A stretch of 64,000 bases of DNA from Dimorphilus gyrociliatus (GCA_904063045.1 CAJFCJ010000013.1:1470156-1534155); one strand, 5' to 3'; numbered from the stretch's first letter, positions 49,682 through 63,507 are shown. Notes: generated by a model not told the origin, from the sequence alone. Made by a program: numbers and translations.

Positions 49682-51918
49682 TAATTGATTTTTATTAATA
49701 TTTTACATCTCTAATATTTGTTAGAAATATCTTTTTTATATAAATATTGAATTAATAAACAAATTAAATTATTTCTATATCTAAAGGTGTAAAAAAAAAT
49801 TAGTGAATTGGTTTGTCAGGGTTTGCAATAGAGAAGCGGATAGAATAGATTTACTATTAATACACCTATGTATACTGTATATTTCGTTGTTTAATAGTTG
49901 TATAATATCGCATCGTGCTTATATATTTGTTGTATAACTAGTTTTTTTTTAATAGAATGATATTAATGGTAAAACAACGCTTCTAGAGTCGACGTCACAA
50001 ATCCGAAAAAAAAATTTATAGAATCTAAATAGCGTATTTGTTAATTTTTTTTAAAGAAAAAATTCGACCTATTTATACTCCATCGCATCCATAATTAGCA
50101 TATAATAGACTATGGTAGTTTATTTACAAGTACACTGAATTACAATTATAAATTGTACAGGATTAGTAGTCACGTTACACGGTTATTTGCATAAATATAG
50201 GGTTTTATATGCGTAAAATTATAGCTAGGGTAATGAGTTTGCATCCATAACCGTACGTCTATACCAAAAGTAAAGCGAAAATTGAACTATTAAATTGTAC
50301 TGGATATTTATGGTTGAATAAGCCTATATTTATAGAAATATTTCATCTATCGATCACTCGTAACTGCTATATATACTATATATATATACAGTATATATAT
50401 ATTTTGTTATTAGCATAAAATATTTAAATGCCAGTAGGTTTGTAGTTCCTTTCTTGGGGTAAAAAATAAAAGAAGAATGAGAGATATGCTCTTATTAAAG
50501 AGCATAAAGATATCGAGGGAAAAATAATCATAACTATAATAATATTAATAATAGCAATAATAATAATACATATGGAAAAAAATGAAAGGTTAGAAGAGAA
50601 AATTGATGAATTTATGTATACAATATTACACAGCATACATACATACATGCATGCATACATTGTATATTGTATACAAATTAATTTGTGATATAGATACGTT
50701 TAAAAATCTCGGGGCGCTGTTTGTCACCATCTATGGTTGAATGATTGACGAAGCGTCGATTTGCGTAAAGTCTTTTTAAATACTCGGCGTCGAGTGATGT
50801 ATTGAATTGCCTATGAAATATGTAGACTGATCGATTCTGGCATTTTTGTCGACTTGAGAAGAAAAACAAAATACTAATAATAATAGCAACGCGCCCTCTC
50901 TCTCCCTCTATCTTGGTCTCTTTCACCCTACCCCTTTCTCTTTTTCCTTTCTTTTTCATCGCACCTTTCTTTCTCCTAATCATTTGCTCTCAGTAGCTGC
51001 AAAAAAACAATGTTTTTTAATATATTCTAGATTTACCTCGTTTTACTCTATTTCTTTTATTTCTTTTGACTTTATAAACCTTCTTTGTTTTTTTTATCCA
51101 CCTACTTAAGTATATACATGGACATACATAAATCAATGCGTGCATAAATACTTGCATTCCTTCTCTTTTCTTTTCTTTTTTTTTTATCTCTCCTTTTAAC
51201 TCTTTTTTTTTTTGTAATTATTTTTTAACTCTTTGAAAAGCTTAATTAATGATACACGATCTCTTATATAACCTTGTTTTAAGTAATGGTTTTATTTTTA
51301 TATTTCGTGCTATTATTAATACTTTCGATCATTCATAAAACATATGAGGTATATGGAGGGGAAAAATAGATAATAAATGACTAATGAGTCGATTTAACAA
51401 TATACAACATCATTTATGGGTGTTTCGTTACGTTGTAATAAAGTTTTCTTTCTATCATTTAAAAACAGGAAACGGAATTGGATAGACGGAAATTAGAAGT
51501 AGAAGGTCTAGTACAAGAACTTGAGTCAGTTAAGAAGATGTGCTCTGATTTGGTTAGCCTTTTTTTCTCTTCTTCCCCTAGTAACCTTTTTTAACCTATT
51601 TGTTTTACGCTCTATTATTTATATACAAATAACTCTATATTTACAAACAATATACTATAAAATTAAGTTATTGTATTATTATGCTAATTAGCCTACTAAG
51701 AACTTTGTAGTATTTTTTTTTCTTTTTTAAAAGATATTAAATCTTAATAATCTACATACGTTTAACTATATTAATAATATATTCCACTTTTTTTCCATTG
51801 TTCTATGCATATTCACAACTTATTTATTTACTTAAATGAATTTCCGTATATAGGAGAGTGAACTAAAAAAAGGAAATACAGAGAAAACCAAGTTGGTTTG
51901 CCAATTATCAGAGGTAAG

Positions 51919-51957
<39 letters not shown>

Positions 51958-54900
51958 TGTATATATACAAACTGTTTGTTTGTTTGTTTACTTGCTTGTT
52001 TGTTTGTTTATTTTACATTGTTCTTGAGATTTTGTTTTTATGTTTGAAAAAAATTAAAAAAAAAACAAGAGAAGCAATTAATTCTAAATTAAATGTATAA
52101 AGAAGGAAGATTAAATAGGAGATGGAGAAGACAAAAATAAAGGCTAAATGAAGGGAGGAAAGAACAAGTCTTCTTTTTCTTTTCTGTCTTTTTTTTTTCT
52201 TCGTTTTTTTTTTCTTTTCTCTCCTACTCAGCAATTCTGGAATTCTGGGCTATCTTCAGGAACGTTTTACTTGTAAAGTTTTCATGGCTTTTGTGATTTT
52301 AGAGTAGTAAAAAAATGCAATTGAAAGGAATTAGAAAGTTCCGTTTCAATTTTCTAACCGGGAATTAACAGTAGGCACAGTCGATAGGGAAAGATGAGAA
52401 AGGTGAAATATTAAGAGAGAAAAATAAAAGATGAGTTATCTCTAACTGAAACTTATCTAACTAGATGGCAGCACAACTTTGAAATTAAACAATTGAAGAC
52501 AGTCGACTACGAATTAATCGTCTCGAAACTGATGATAGACGGATATCTGAGAATCGTTAAAAAATTTACAGCGACGTATTGCAGTTGGCCTTCTGGTGGC
52601 GCTCGACTGCAAAACCGATCAATGTGAGCGCGCGGTGCAGCACTGTACTTGTACTCGCTTTTACTGTGTACTTGGCTCGCGAAAAATAACAACCATTGTC
52701 ACTATTTCTTACGGATACGCATATACATCTATGCTTCAACTTGAAATATTTATGGAATCTTAAAAAGAAGCTCGCTCTTATAAATTTATATTCCTGTAAG
52801 AATTTAGAATTAATGGCTTCTCTGATTAAAATCGATTCGAGCTGTATGTAGTTAATCCTTTCGGCAGATGTTCGATTTTGAACAAACTACGGCGAGGATC
52901 AATGTTGCATGCATAAGTGTGACGCTGGCGTGACTTTTGATTCTCATTTTCTTTTTTCTTTCTCTTTTCCCATTCTAGGTTAATGAAGAATGTGCTAATT
53001 TACGTTCTCAAAATGATATTTCTCAGACGACTATTAATAAATTAACGACAAAAGTTAATCAACTGCAAAATCAAATACAGGTTTGTAAAAACAGAACAAA
53101 AAAGTAGGAAATAATTATTCATTGTCCATCATTGCCTCGTTTGAATAATTAAGAAATAACCTTTATTTCCCATTTAAACCTTAGAAAAGAGAAATATAAA
53201 ACTCCGTAAAACATAAAAGAAAAATCCTTATATAACGATACTTATATATACTGTATATACTATATATACAAATATTCAACAGCCACTTAAAGAGGAGGAG
53301 GAAAAGAGGAGAAAATTAGAGGAGGAACATGAAGAAGTTTTAAAAATACTCAGTGAGAGGGAAAGTAAAATTAATATGCTCAATCAAGAACGAGAAACGG
53401 CTAGTAGGCAACACGAGGAAGATATACACGGTTTAAAGGTCTGTGATGGGAATATTTATATCTTTTATTCTCTAGACACCCTTACCGAATTGAATTATGC
53501 AGGCACAAATTAGGGACTTGGAAAGGAAATATGAGTTACAGAGCATAAGACAGGAGGAATTATCGCAAAAGTTTACTGAAATGAAGAGGACCGATGTTCC
53601 CCTGGCTAATGGATGTTTAACCGGTAGGGGGTTCTCTTTATCCTGCTTAATACAACCGTCTTTTTCTCTTTTACTTTTTTTTCTTCTTTGTATATGTTTT
53701 TATTGGTTTTTTTTTGGGATACCCTGTATATAAAATGGAAATTGCCGTCTATATATTTGTATTCGGGGAAGGAAGAGAACCATATTGATATTTTTACCTG
53801 ATTAAGACGCTTCAAAATCAAGATCATTCTTTGAAAGGATCTATTTTTAGACTGGAGAATGACCCCCTTATAAAGCGTGTCCGGATAAATGCCTTATTTA
53901 TACTTTAGTCAGAGAGCGTAAATAGTTTCTCTCTCTCTCTTCTTGATAGGAAATTGTCCTAGCGCCAAATACGCTCTCAACCTTTCTTCTCTATATAGCG
54001 TTTACTGTAAAGAGATTTTACAAAAGTTTTAAAGATAACAGCGGAAAATAAAAGAGAATAAGAATGAGAGGAAGAGACAGAGACTAATAGCAAAGATAAA
54101 AATGAGAATCATAGACTTAGATAGAGAGACAAGGGTTTAATAGCGAAAAAAAAAGAAGCTGTCATTTTTTTCCCTTTGAAATACGTTTGATTTTTTTTTT
54201 ACGAAAAGATGAAAAAAGCTAGACATCTAAATCTGAGAGGGAGAGGGATAGGGAGGGGGTAGCGGAGAAAGGAGATACAGATAGACAGACAGACAGATAG
54301 ATAGAGAGAGAGAGAGACGCAAACAAGGAAAGGAGACTAATAGATAGTATGATAAAGGAGGTAGTACGAATAAATTTACTAGAAAAGGGGGAGCGAGCCG
54401 GTAAATAAAAAAAGTTATACTCAACGAATAAATCGATTGGAAAGAACAATTTTGACATGAAGCGTATTAATTATATATCAATATCCTTAACGAACGGAAC
54501 CATACTCTAATACTCTTTGAAATCCAAAATTGCTTCCTCCCCCAATTGCAAAAAAAGAGAAGAAGAAAATAAAAACGTTTCACTCCTAACGTATTAAATC
54601 GCTTCGGAAATATTAGAGTTGACTGTTTTCCAACATTTGACACCTCTCTCCTCAGAAAATAAGTAAATGTAACCGGAAGTAGTTAGGGTAGAGGGTTAAG
54701 AGGTGGTAAATATAAGAATAACAAGGGTGAAAGAAGAGGAGAGAGGGCGGCTGGAAATTTGAAGACAAAGCGTATTTAATGCGTTATAAAAAGGCCAAAC
54801 AACATCAAGTTTTTGCCTTTTGCTATACACCTATTTCATTTTCTATGTCGTAATGCATGCAATGGCTACAGAACGAACGACAAACGAAGAAGCATTCGAA

Positions 54901-55361
54901 AGTGAGGAATTGAACGAAATAGCGGCTAGATTCGAAGCGTTAGGCGTAGTTATGGAAGCAGATCGTTACGTTGGTTGGTGTTTTATTCTTTGTTTTTTTT
55001 TCTATCAAACTCTCTGTTACTCACTTCTCCTACTCAACTCATTCTCTTCCAAACTCTTACATTTCCCATCTTCTTTCCCTCTTTTCTCATCTATTCTTTT
55101 TTTTAATTGCGTACAACTTAACATTATTGCAGCGTTTTCTTTTCCTTTTTATCGTTTAATCGTTTAAATCCCAATTTCTCTTTCGTCTCCCCCACTACTC
55201 CTCTGTGTCTCTCTTTATCTCTCTCTCTCTCGTATATATATATATATATATACTATATAGTACGTCCAGTACTATATATAATATATATCTTTTCCTTTCC
55301 TTCTACAAGTTTTTCTTTTTACTCACTGCATCTCTTGCAATTGTTTTCTCTATTGTAACCT

Positions 55362-55404
<43 letters not shown>

Positions 55405-58400
55405 CTACCTCTCTGTCTCTGTCACTCTTTATCATAATATACACAATATTCATAACATTTTTGCTGTATTTTTTAATATGTTTTGTCATAATCAACAATT
55501 GTTAACAAAAAAACAAAATATTGTCAATTTTTAATAATATTCCGTTCGTTTCTTTGGTAACGCAGATAAATCACCGGCAGAAGGTTTAGGTATATTAACG
55601 AGAAGCGGATCGGCTTTAGAAGGTATGAGGCCTGGTTCAACACCGTCTTTGGTTAGGATATTAGCTCAAAAAACTCCTGTAAAAATATACGTTGCCAAGT
55701 ACTCCTATGATCCGGTGCAATTCTCTCCAAATGAGAATCCAGAAAGTGAACTGAGTTTACAAGCCGGTGAATACGTTTTTGTGCATGGTCATATGGATGA
55801 GGACGGTTTCTATAAGGGCGAACTTATGGACGGTCGAATCGGTTTAGTTCCATCAAATTTTGTTGAGTTGGTACCGGAAGAGGATTTAGATGAATTTTAC
55901 ACAGCGTTACAAATTACTACGCAAGAGCAGAGTAGTCATAATTCGAGCCAGGTTGAAGAAGAAGAAGAACCGGAAGTGGTATTATATGGACCCACCGCCG
56001 GCGTAGGTGATCTCGAAGAATGGGATAATTCTATGGACGATCCGCTAACGTATGAGAAGCCTGAGGATGAAGCAGCTTCTAAACGCTATAGGGTTCCGTA
56101 TCCTGTCGACTTACGACTGCAAAGGCGACTAGCCTCGTCAGCCGTTATCGCATGGGAACCTGGTGATTGTAAGGATACGATATCGTTTGACGTCTATTTG
56201 GATAAGAAATTAGTAATGTCTGTTAGGCCTACCGAAAGGACTAAAGCTTTGCTCGAGTGCGTTGATATGAACATACCGCATAGGGTCAGCGTTAGAAACC
56301 AAACGAAACTTGGTTCGTCTAAAGAAGACGAATGTACAATAATGATAGGAGATGGTGCAAGTCTTGCACCCACTGAACTTCGTATGATGGGCGTTACCTC
56401 AACCTCTGCTACAATTCGATGGACGCCTTCATCCTCAAACTGTGAGCACTTAGTTATATTGAATGACGATGAGATTTCCGGTCAAAAATGCAAACCAGGA
56501 GTTTATAGGGCTGCCTTATTAAATTTAGTACCTGGAGCGTTACACAAGGTTACTGTTCGAGTAGTTTTACCGGATAATTTGATGGAGAGTGGAGAAATCG
56601 ATTTAAGCGCTATCGAATCGTCCGGACGCTTTCGAACTCGGTCAAGACCTCTTATCGAACCGCCGCTATCGGTTCAATGTGAAATTGGACCTCAAAAGGG
56701 TAGTGTTCTCGTTATGTGGCTTCCGGTTTGTCTCTCCGTGCACGGTTCATCGAACGGGAAACCAGTTCACGGTTATTCCTTATATATCGATTCGGTGCAC
56801 GTCAAGAACGTGATGGGAGCGTCTAGCGATCACTGCCTATTGACGACGGCAGATGTCGCCAAAATTGATAATCCCCGGGCCTTGACCGTAAGAACTTTAA
56901 GCGTTGATAGCAGCGAATCTGTCGACTCATTGGCGGTATATTTTGGTGCTGATGTTCTTCAAGAATTGCTACAGCAACAGCAATTTTTATCTGGAAGCTC
57001 TGGTGCTAAGGTAACGGACAAGAGACGCTCCGCTACCGAACAGGTTGGTCTCTCTTTACTATACTTGAAATAGTTTTTTCGTTCTTTTCCCAACTATTTT
57101 TTTTCATATTATATTTCATAAGAGAAAAAGTATTCATTGCCTAAAAATAACACCAATTAATTATAGGACTAATTCTAATAATTACAACAATACTTTAGGG
57201 TCTAAATCTAATTTAAAATAATTTAATTCATTTTCTTTTTTCTAAAATTTCTTATAGTTATATTTTCTATAATTTCCATCTTCCTCTTTCTCTTCTCCAT
57301 ATCTTCTTCCCTATAAATTCTTCTATATCTTTCTCCCCCTCCTCCTCCTCTTCTTTCTACGCGTATTCCAATTTCGTTCGCCTTTGATTTCTTCTCCTTT
57401 TTACGCTCTTCCGTGATCGTATGCTTTATTAAAAAGTAAAAAGAAGGAGAATGTATAATTCATAGCAAAGAATTACACTATAATACAATTTTTATTAGTG
57501 CGTAAACAATTAATTTATAATTTATACTTTTTTTTTGTTCCTTAATACTTTTAATAGAAAATTATCTAATTGTTAATATTCTCTTTCACTCTTTTCCACT
57601 TTATCTGTCTCTTTCTCTTCTGTCTCTCTACCTCTCTCGCTCTTTCTTTCTTTCTCTTCAATATGATATAATGAATAAGGAATGAGAGAATAATATCATA
57701 TCGCCTAATTCGTAATTGCGTATTCCCCCTGAAGAACTGTCTTTTTCTAAATGCATGCCTGAGTCCTTTCCCTACCTCCATATCCATCTTTTTTTCATCA
57801 ATATCTTACATCCCCTACATTTGCGTATTCAATGAGAGACAATGACAATTATTCATTAGTTAAATTAAGAATATGCAATATGTATATATAATAAGCATAC
57901 CTATAAATGTCTCGTGTAAGTAATTAATCACGTGATATCTTTATACATATATACAGTATATATAGATTTCGAAAGTGTTTTTTTCTTTCTCTTTTACTTT
58001 GAAAAAAGTTGATGTACCTTTGTTGTTAGTACTGAAATTGTTTTTTTTTATTATTCTGTAGATATAATAGATCAAAACGCATAGATAAATAACCAAAAAA
58101 ACATTGTACTTTGTACGTATAATTTGTATGCAAATTAGTTTGCACGTTGTTGTGGTGAACCTTTCACAGACACTTGCTCTTCTAAATGATAGTAGCCATT
58201 CCGATCTGTCGGATATAATTGAAGAAGAGGAAGGTAGCGATTGCGACCAGGTGATTTATGTTGTTACGTTTTTTAAATTTGCATATTTTTTTTTTCTTTA
58301 AAAAACAAAAAAAAACAAAAACAAACTGGAATGGAAATTTTTTTCTCTTGTGTTTTGTTTGTTTTCTTTTGTATTTATTTTTATTGATTAAATGGTGAAT

Positions 58401-61023
58401 TTATTATAGAAGCATGTTGAAAATTTATAAAATATCATTTTTAATCATTATATTCGGATGGAAAATTTCTTTCTTTTGTTGGATATTTTCATCTCTTTTC
58501 TTTATATATATGTGTGTTTTTTTTAAAAAAGCTACTGTTTTTTTAAAGGTAGTTTGCACCTAATGGTTTGAGGGCGCTCTTTGGGAAATTGAGAATATCT
58601 ATTATGTACCTACGATGTCATTCACTTTTTTTTTCTTTTTAAATAAAAAATCAATTCCCCCACTTTCTCTTATTCTATTTCTCTCTATATATTTATTTCC
58701 TTCTCTATCTATCTTTCCCTCTCCCCCCTCCCCTTTCCTCTGTTCCTTCTCTCTCTCTCTCTCTTCCTTTTTTTTAAACTCAATCTATTCCTACTACTCT
58801 CTCCTTTATCTCCCTCTTTACAAAAATACAGTATTTATATACTGTATATGTTTTTCTATCAACATATCTTTTTTTTTTAACTTCTATTTTTTGCTCACTT
58901 TTCAAAAGTAGTATTCAAAATTTATCATATTTCTCTCTTTATCCTTTTCAGAAAGAGTCACCAGGAAATCATATGGCAGTGCCTCATATTGAGATTACTA
59001 AGGACAGTTCCGGTTCCGTTTCGGCTACCGACGAAGAAGTCGACCAGTCAAATAATAATAATAATAACAGTAATAGTAATAATAAACCATCACCATCTTC
59101 CCCAACACAAGATCACTTCTTCCCTATTGATCCTTCGAATAATCAGCCTCGCTCAGCTCATCAACCAGAAGGAGAGTTGACCGATACGCGATATAACAAC
59201 GAAGTTCGACCATTGAAAATCCGGGAAGATATCCCGGAAGCAGAATTGATCGATTACGAGGATGACGGCGATTCCGAAGAGGAAGCTGCCGAACGTACTC
59301 TGTTTGTTGCTCTGTTCGATTACGATCCACAAACCATGTCACCTAATCGAGACTGTTGCGACGATGAATTAGGATTTAAAGAAGGACAATTAATAACTGT
59401 AATAGGCGATAAAGATTCGGACGGCTTCTATCAAGCTGAAGTAAATGGCAGAAGGGGCTATGTTCCCGGTAATATGGTAACTGCAGTAGACGTAGCTCAA
59501 CAACCAAGAAGATCTTCCAGAACGTCGTCAGGTACAGAAGATAATCGATGGAATAGAGCGCCGAAACACAGCCCCACCCATAGTTATTCAGAAAGTGGTG
59601 GAGGAGGCGGAGGCGGAGGCAGCGGAGGAGGTAGTGGTGGTAATGGTGGAGTTGGTCATGGACATCATTATCATCATGCGCATAGGCGAACTTCTGCATC
59701 AAGCGGAAGACGGGCTAGAAGCCCATTCGGCAGGGGTAGAATAAGGCGAATGCGAGCTTTATTCAATTATTTTCCCAGTGAGAGTTCGCCAAACGTCGAT
59801 GCCGACGTAAGTTTCCTTTTTTCTTTTGCACGAAACGTATAAAAAATGATATTTCTTTCTCTTTTTTACATTTCCTTGCTTTCTCTTTTCAATAGATGGA
59901 ATTATCCTTCCGGCAAGACGATATCATTATGGTCATAGGCGATATAGACGCCGACGGCTTTTTTATGGGTGAGCTCGACGGAAAGCAAGGGCTAGTGCCC
60001 TCGAACTACTTAAAAGAATTAGACGATTTCGACAACCGTTCAAGCCCGCTTACGTCGAGCCAATCTAAAGACAGTGTGAATATGGCATCGGACTCCGGTT
60101 CGACCGAATATAAGGTCCGTAAAACGAAAACGACGATACTTGCAGCTCAATAATTTGTATAAAATAATATATACTAAAGTATATATATATATATATATAT
60201 ATATACTATATAAATTACACTATTACCACTACTACCACAACTACTACTACTACTACTACTACTTAAATATCAAAATAGCATATAATAGTAATGATAGCGA
60301 TAAGTTTTCATTATTAGAAATGATACACTTAAATAATTTAAATAAATAATTAATATTCATATAATTAAGAGTAATTTATTTAAACAATACAATAGAAAAC
60401 TAGAGAAATTACTTTACGAGGGGATTATCGAATATTATAATATTTTATGATATTATCTCTCTCCTCCTATCTATCTTTCTCATATGTATATATAGTATAT
60501 GTTTATATATTATGTAAATACACAATTAACTTTAGCTTAGCTTAGATAAAAGAAAAAATAGTTTTAGACATAAATTCAGTTTGTTGTGCTTACTTTCATT
60601 TTGTTTTTTTTTTTCGAGTTTTATTTTTTTAGCATGCTTTGCTTCCTTTCATTCTGTCGCTAACCTCTTTCAAAAAACATCTAACAGCCTCGTCGCGAAC
60701 AAGAATTCCGTCGTCGACCTCATCCACCACAGGAGAATCGTCAGAGACAATCATATCAAAGAAGATCCGCACAAAACCCGTCAAATTCGATTAAAGCGGG
60801 GACGGCGACGGAAGGTCCAGCCCGCGAACGACTTCCTAGTTCTGCAGTATCGATTTCTACGCCGAGCAGCGTTGAAACATCGATAAAAATAGAAGAACGG
60901 GACGGCCCTGTTCCGGTAGAAATGCAGACAATTATGAATTTAGATCGAACCCCAAAAGGGGGGGAAAGAAAGAAGAGTATTATTAGTAAAGGAAAAAACC
61001 TCTTTAAAAAGATCGCCAAATGA
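41366..61023 (+). CDS. RIMBP: RIM-binding protein (coiled coil, SH3, 3x FN3, 2x SH3)
   Basis: Eighteen phase-consistent exons (41366-41805, 42037-42343, 44693-44818, 45003-45122, 45973-46113, 47489-47587, 48230-48364, 51469-51552, 51854-51913, 52979-53080, 53283-53438, 53503-53623, 54872-54964, 55566-57043, 58170-58250, 58952-59806, 59896-60114, 60688-61023) give about 1650 residues. Residues 50-640 are mostly coiled coil. SH3-I is near 698-770 (YVAKYSYDP, DEDGFYKGEL, GLVPSNFVEL). Three FN3 modules lie near 837-925, 928-1015 and 1024-1120. SH3-II is near 1298-1364 (FVALFDYDP, DSDGFYQAEV, GYVPGNMV) and SH3-III near 1447-1515 (MRALFNYFP, DADGFFMGEL, GLVPSNYL). This order defines RIM-BPs, which link RIM and voltage-gated calcium channels at presynaptic active zones. 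Exon 11 aligns with the start of human RIMBP2 as I remember it. The ATG at 41366 follows an in-frame stop at 41327-41329. The C-terminus is basic. Confidence 0.93.
43127..43642 (+). CDS. Likely alternative first coding exon of RIMBP
   Basis: A 172-codon frame starts at ATG 43127 and reaches AATAACGTTAAG|GTCTCT, a phase-0 donor. The next RIMBP exon (44693) starts in phase 0, so the two join cleanly. The encoded segment is strongly acidic (DIEEDNISWNDDYIGSGDEA, LDVEDDGDSEPN, DKEENDEDELWFVFD) and ends basic (KKTTSTPTVKTTKSWEIRRQ). Unspliced, the frame reads on to 43729. It does not fit in phase between exons 2 and 3 unless it begins at its own ATG, so an alternative promoter is the simplest reading. 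A separate nested gene is possible. Confidence 0.5.
52440..52720. promoter_or_regulatory. GC-richer island in RIMBP intron 9
   Basis: This patch is visibly richer in G and C than the surrounding intron and holds CTGGTGGCGCT (52593-52603), TAGATGGCAGCAC (52462-52474) and GCGCGCGG near 52629. It precedes exon 10. It could be an internal promoter or insulator-like element; this is inferred from composition and motifs only. Confidence 0.35.
60179..60262. repeat. (TA)n and (ACT)n repeats in the last RIMBP intron
   Basis: A TA run (about 60179-60206) is followed by an ACT trinucleotide tract (about 60227-60262). Confidence 0.9.
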
Positions 61024-61943
61024 GAATTCTCACTGCCTTATAGTGTCAATTTCCTTCTCTGTTGTTTTTAATCATCTTACCTAATATTATAATTGAATTA
61101 TTTTCAATACGACCTACTTGAATTTAGAATAGTTTCAAAACACATTCCGTCTCTTGCAGATGCCATTAGTCCATAAAAATAAACAATTTAGGATAAATTT
61201 CTACCCAAAAGAAAAACCTTGCAATTTTTTTCTTTTTGTTCTTTCTGTTATGTTATTTAAATGAAAAAAAAACAAACAAATAGCTGAAAAAGGAATTCCT
61301 TCTTTTACAGAATAATATGATAATAATACTAGATTTAATCAATTTAATTTGATTAAATAAGTTTGAAAAAGTTACGATTGTGTAATATCTGGTAGAGTTG
61401 AGGGTGGGCAAAGAGCATTTTGCTTTCGATTTTGAAGCTCCTGGATACCGTCCACTTATCGTAACTAAAGTAACATTATGCCTGAAGGGATTATTTATTT
61501 AAAAGTTTCCAACTACTTAGTTCGCTTTTATAGTTAATTGATTATATTTTCATGAGATTTTTTATAATTATGGACGAAAACTGGTTAATCTATTGTGTTT
61601 ACTAATTCATGGAAAGAAACGTCATCTATTATATAAAATAAACTCTAAACTAGCCTTATATTGTTATATAGCTTAATGAATTTATATTTGTTGATTGTAA
61701 ATTTGTATTTAATCATTTAAATGAAATAAATAGCTATCGTTTGTTACGTTTGATGAAATTCTTTTACCTTAAATAACTTGAAGTTTTCTATCGATCAAGG
61801 GCGTCCGTACATTAGCGAAGACGTCGAAGAGTGTTTTGCCAGTAGCAGACAAATATTCGATAGAGCCAAACTAGACATTAATAAAATTTAAAAAAACTCT
61901 ACTAGTTTTTTTTAATAATCTCATTGCTAAATTACCGATCAGT
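61024..61943. other. Intergenic between RIMBP and PIGL
   Basis: No gene is seen. A possible polyadenylation signal AATAAA near 61177 would end RIMBP. The PIGL promoter should lie in the last few hundred bases; no strong motif stands out. Confidence 0.5.
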
Positions 61944-63507
61944 ATGCTCATTATTTTTGTTGTTGCCCTGTCACTGTTTCTCATGTACAAGATTGTTGAA
62001 AAAGCTAACGGTTTTTGGAGAAGGATGCGCTTTATGAAAACGAAACATGTGGGCTTCGTAATCGCTCATCCAGATGACGAATGTATGTTTTTTGCTCCAA
62101 CTATACTGGAACTAGTTAGAAGGAAATATAATGTTTATATTTACTGCTGCTCAACTGGTAAATATATTTTCTTTTTACTATTTGTATCTTTAAATATTAA
62201 AGAAGATTTCCGTTGTTTAAAAATACCGGCTAGGAGCTATTCTTATATCATAAAATGTTTATATATATATATATATATAAAATAATGATAATGAAAGTAA
62301 CAACAACGGAAACTGCAACATATGTAAATGCAATCTGTTGACTTGTTCGATAAAAACATTAAAGCTTTTCGATCTTATTTAGGTAATTATTATGGACAAG
62401 GAGTCCGACGAGTTGCTGAATTAATGGCAAGTTGTTCCAAATTGGGAATTGATGGAAGTAAAGTGACAATCTCGGCAGATGAGTACGTCTCACTCTATGT
62501 CAAATATATACATTATATACACACACGCTCTATTATTTATAACATTTTATATATAGCTTATTTTTCCTATTAAGCGCCCACCGCTTGTTCATTATGTTTG
62601 TCATTTCTCTAGGGCTTTTCCTGATAACCCAAATGTGCAATGGGACATTGAAAAGCTCGCCTCTCGAATTAATGCATTTATCCGCGATAGGAAACTCGAA
62701 ATGGTTTGTAACTTTTTCGAATTAAAAATAAGATAAAAAAAAAGAGTGAAAGATGTCAAATTATCACCATTTTACAGCTCATCTCATTTGATGAATATGG
62801 AATTAGCGGACATCCTAATCACTGTGATATAAGCAAAGCCTTGCGGTTAGTTGCATAAGTTACCTTATTATACGTATATAAAATATACATACTATATACA
62901 TCTTATTTATATATTTGTATGTTTCTTTCTTCTTCATTTTAGAACCCTAAAAGAAAATTATAGTACTGGTAAATAATATTTATCTCTCTTATCTTTTATC
63001 TTTCTTTTTTTTTTCTATCATTATTCTGCAGGGAGAATTCCAATTTACGTTTTAGTAACAACAAATATGTTTAGAAAATATTCGTCATGGATGGATTTAA
63101 TATGGAGCTTTGTATCCGAAATTTTGATAGTAACAAGACTTACAAACGTTCTTAAAACTCAGGTAAATAGACGCCTTTTTTTATTTTTTTTTCTAATATT
63201 TACATTTCATTTTCGCTATCTGTCTTCTTCCCAGTCTTATCCCTGTCTCTCTCTCTTTCTGTTGTGTTTTTTTTTCTTTAATTATTTAATTAATTTTGAA
63301 TACTCAATGCATAAATACAATTATACAAGAGCTAGTCAAATTACAAACAATCTTCATTAATTATTCAGTTGCTTAATTACGTTTTTTTCTCTTCTTTCCC
63401 TTTAGACGGCCATGTTTCAACATAAAACTCAGCTTACTTGGTTCCGAATATTATATATGATCTTTTCTAGATATGTTGTCATAAACACTCTTCGCCAATT
63501 AAAGTAG
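61944..63507 (+). CDS. PIGL: PIGL: GlcNAc-phosphatidylinositol de-N-acetylase
   Basis: Seven exons (61944-62157, 62383-62482, 62613-62703, 62778-62845, 62943-62968, 63032-63162, 63406-63507) encode 243 residues, near the 252 of human PIGL. The enzyme removes the acetyl group from GlcNAc-PI, the second step of GPI-anchor synthesis, on the cytosolic face of the ER. Residues 1-16 form a membrane anchor ([16 protein letters not shown]). The zinc-binding and catalytic motif AHPDDE is at 41-46, and the second motif GHPNHCD at 146-152; both are intact. [20 protein letters not shown] is also typical of the family. Exon 5 is only 26 nt. The C-terminus is hydrophobic and basic ([18 protein letters not shown]). 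Confidence 0.95.

Larger units (their letters stand above)
41806..55565. repeat. Microsatellites in the RIMBP introns
   Basis: The long introns carry many simple repeats: CT-rich 43776-43815, (GA)n 44114-44133, (GA)n 45690-45733, (GA)n 46147-46180, CT-rich 47636-47670, (TA)n 47896-47928, (TA)n 49648-49678, (TA)n 51922-51956, (GA)-rich 54300-54318, (TA)n 55233-55252 and (TATC)n 55363-55405. I saw no transposon-like open frame in them. Confidence 0.85.

Noticed and set aside
54820-55167. 115-codon frame starting upstream of RIMBP exon 13
   Set aside because: Only 54872-54964 fits RIMBP phase; the remainder is CT-rich intron.
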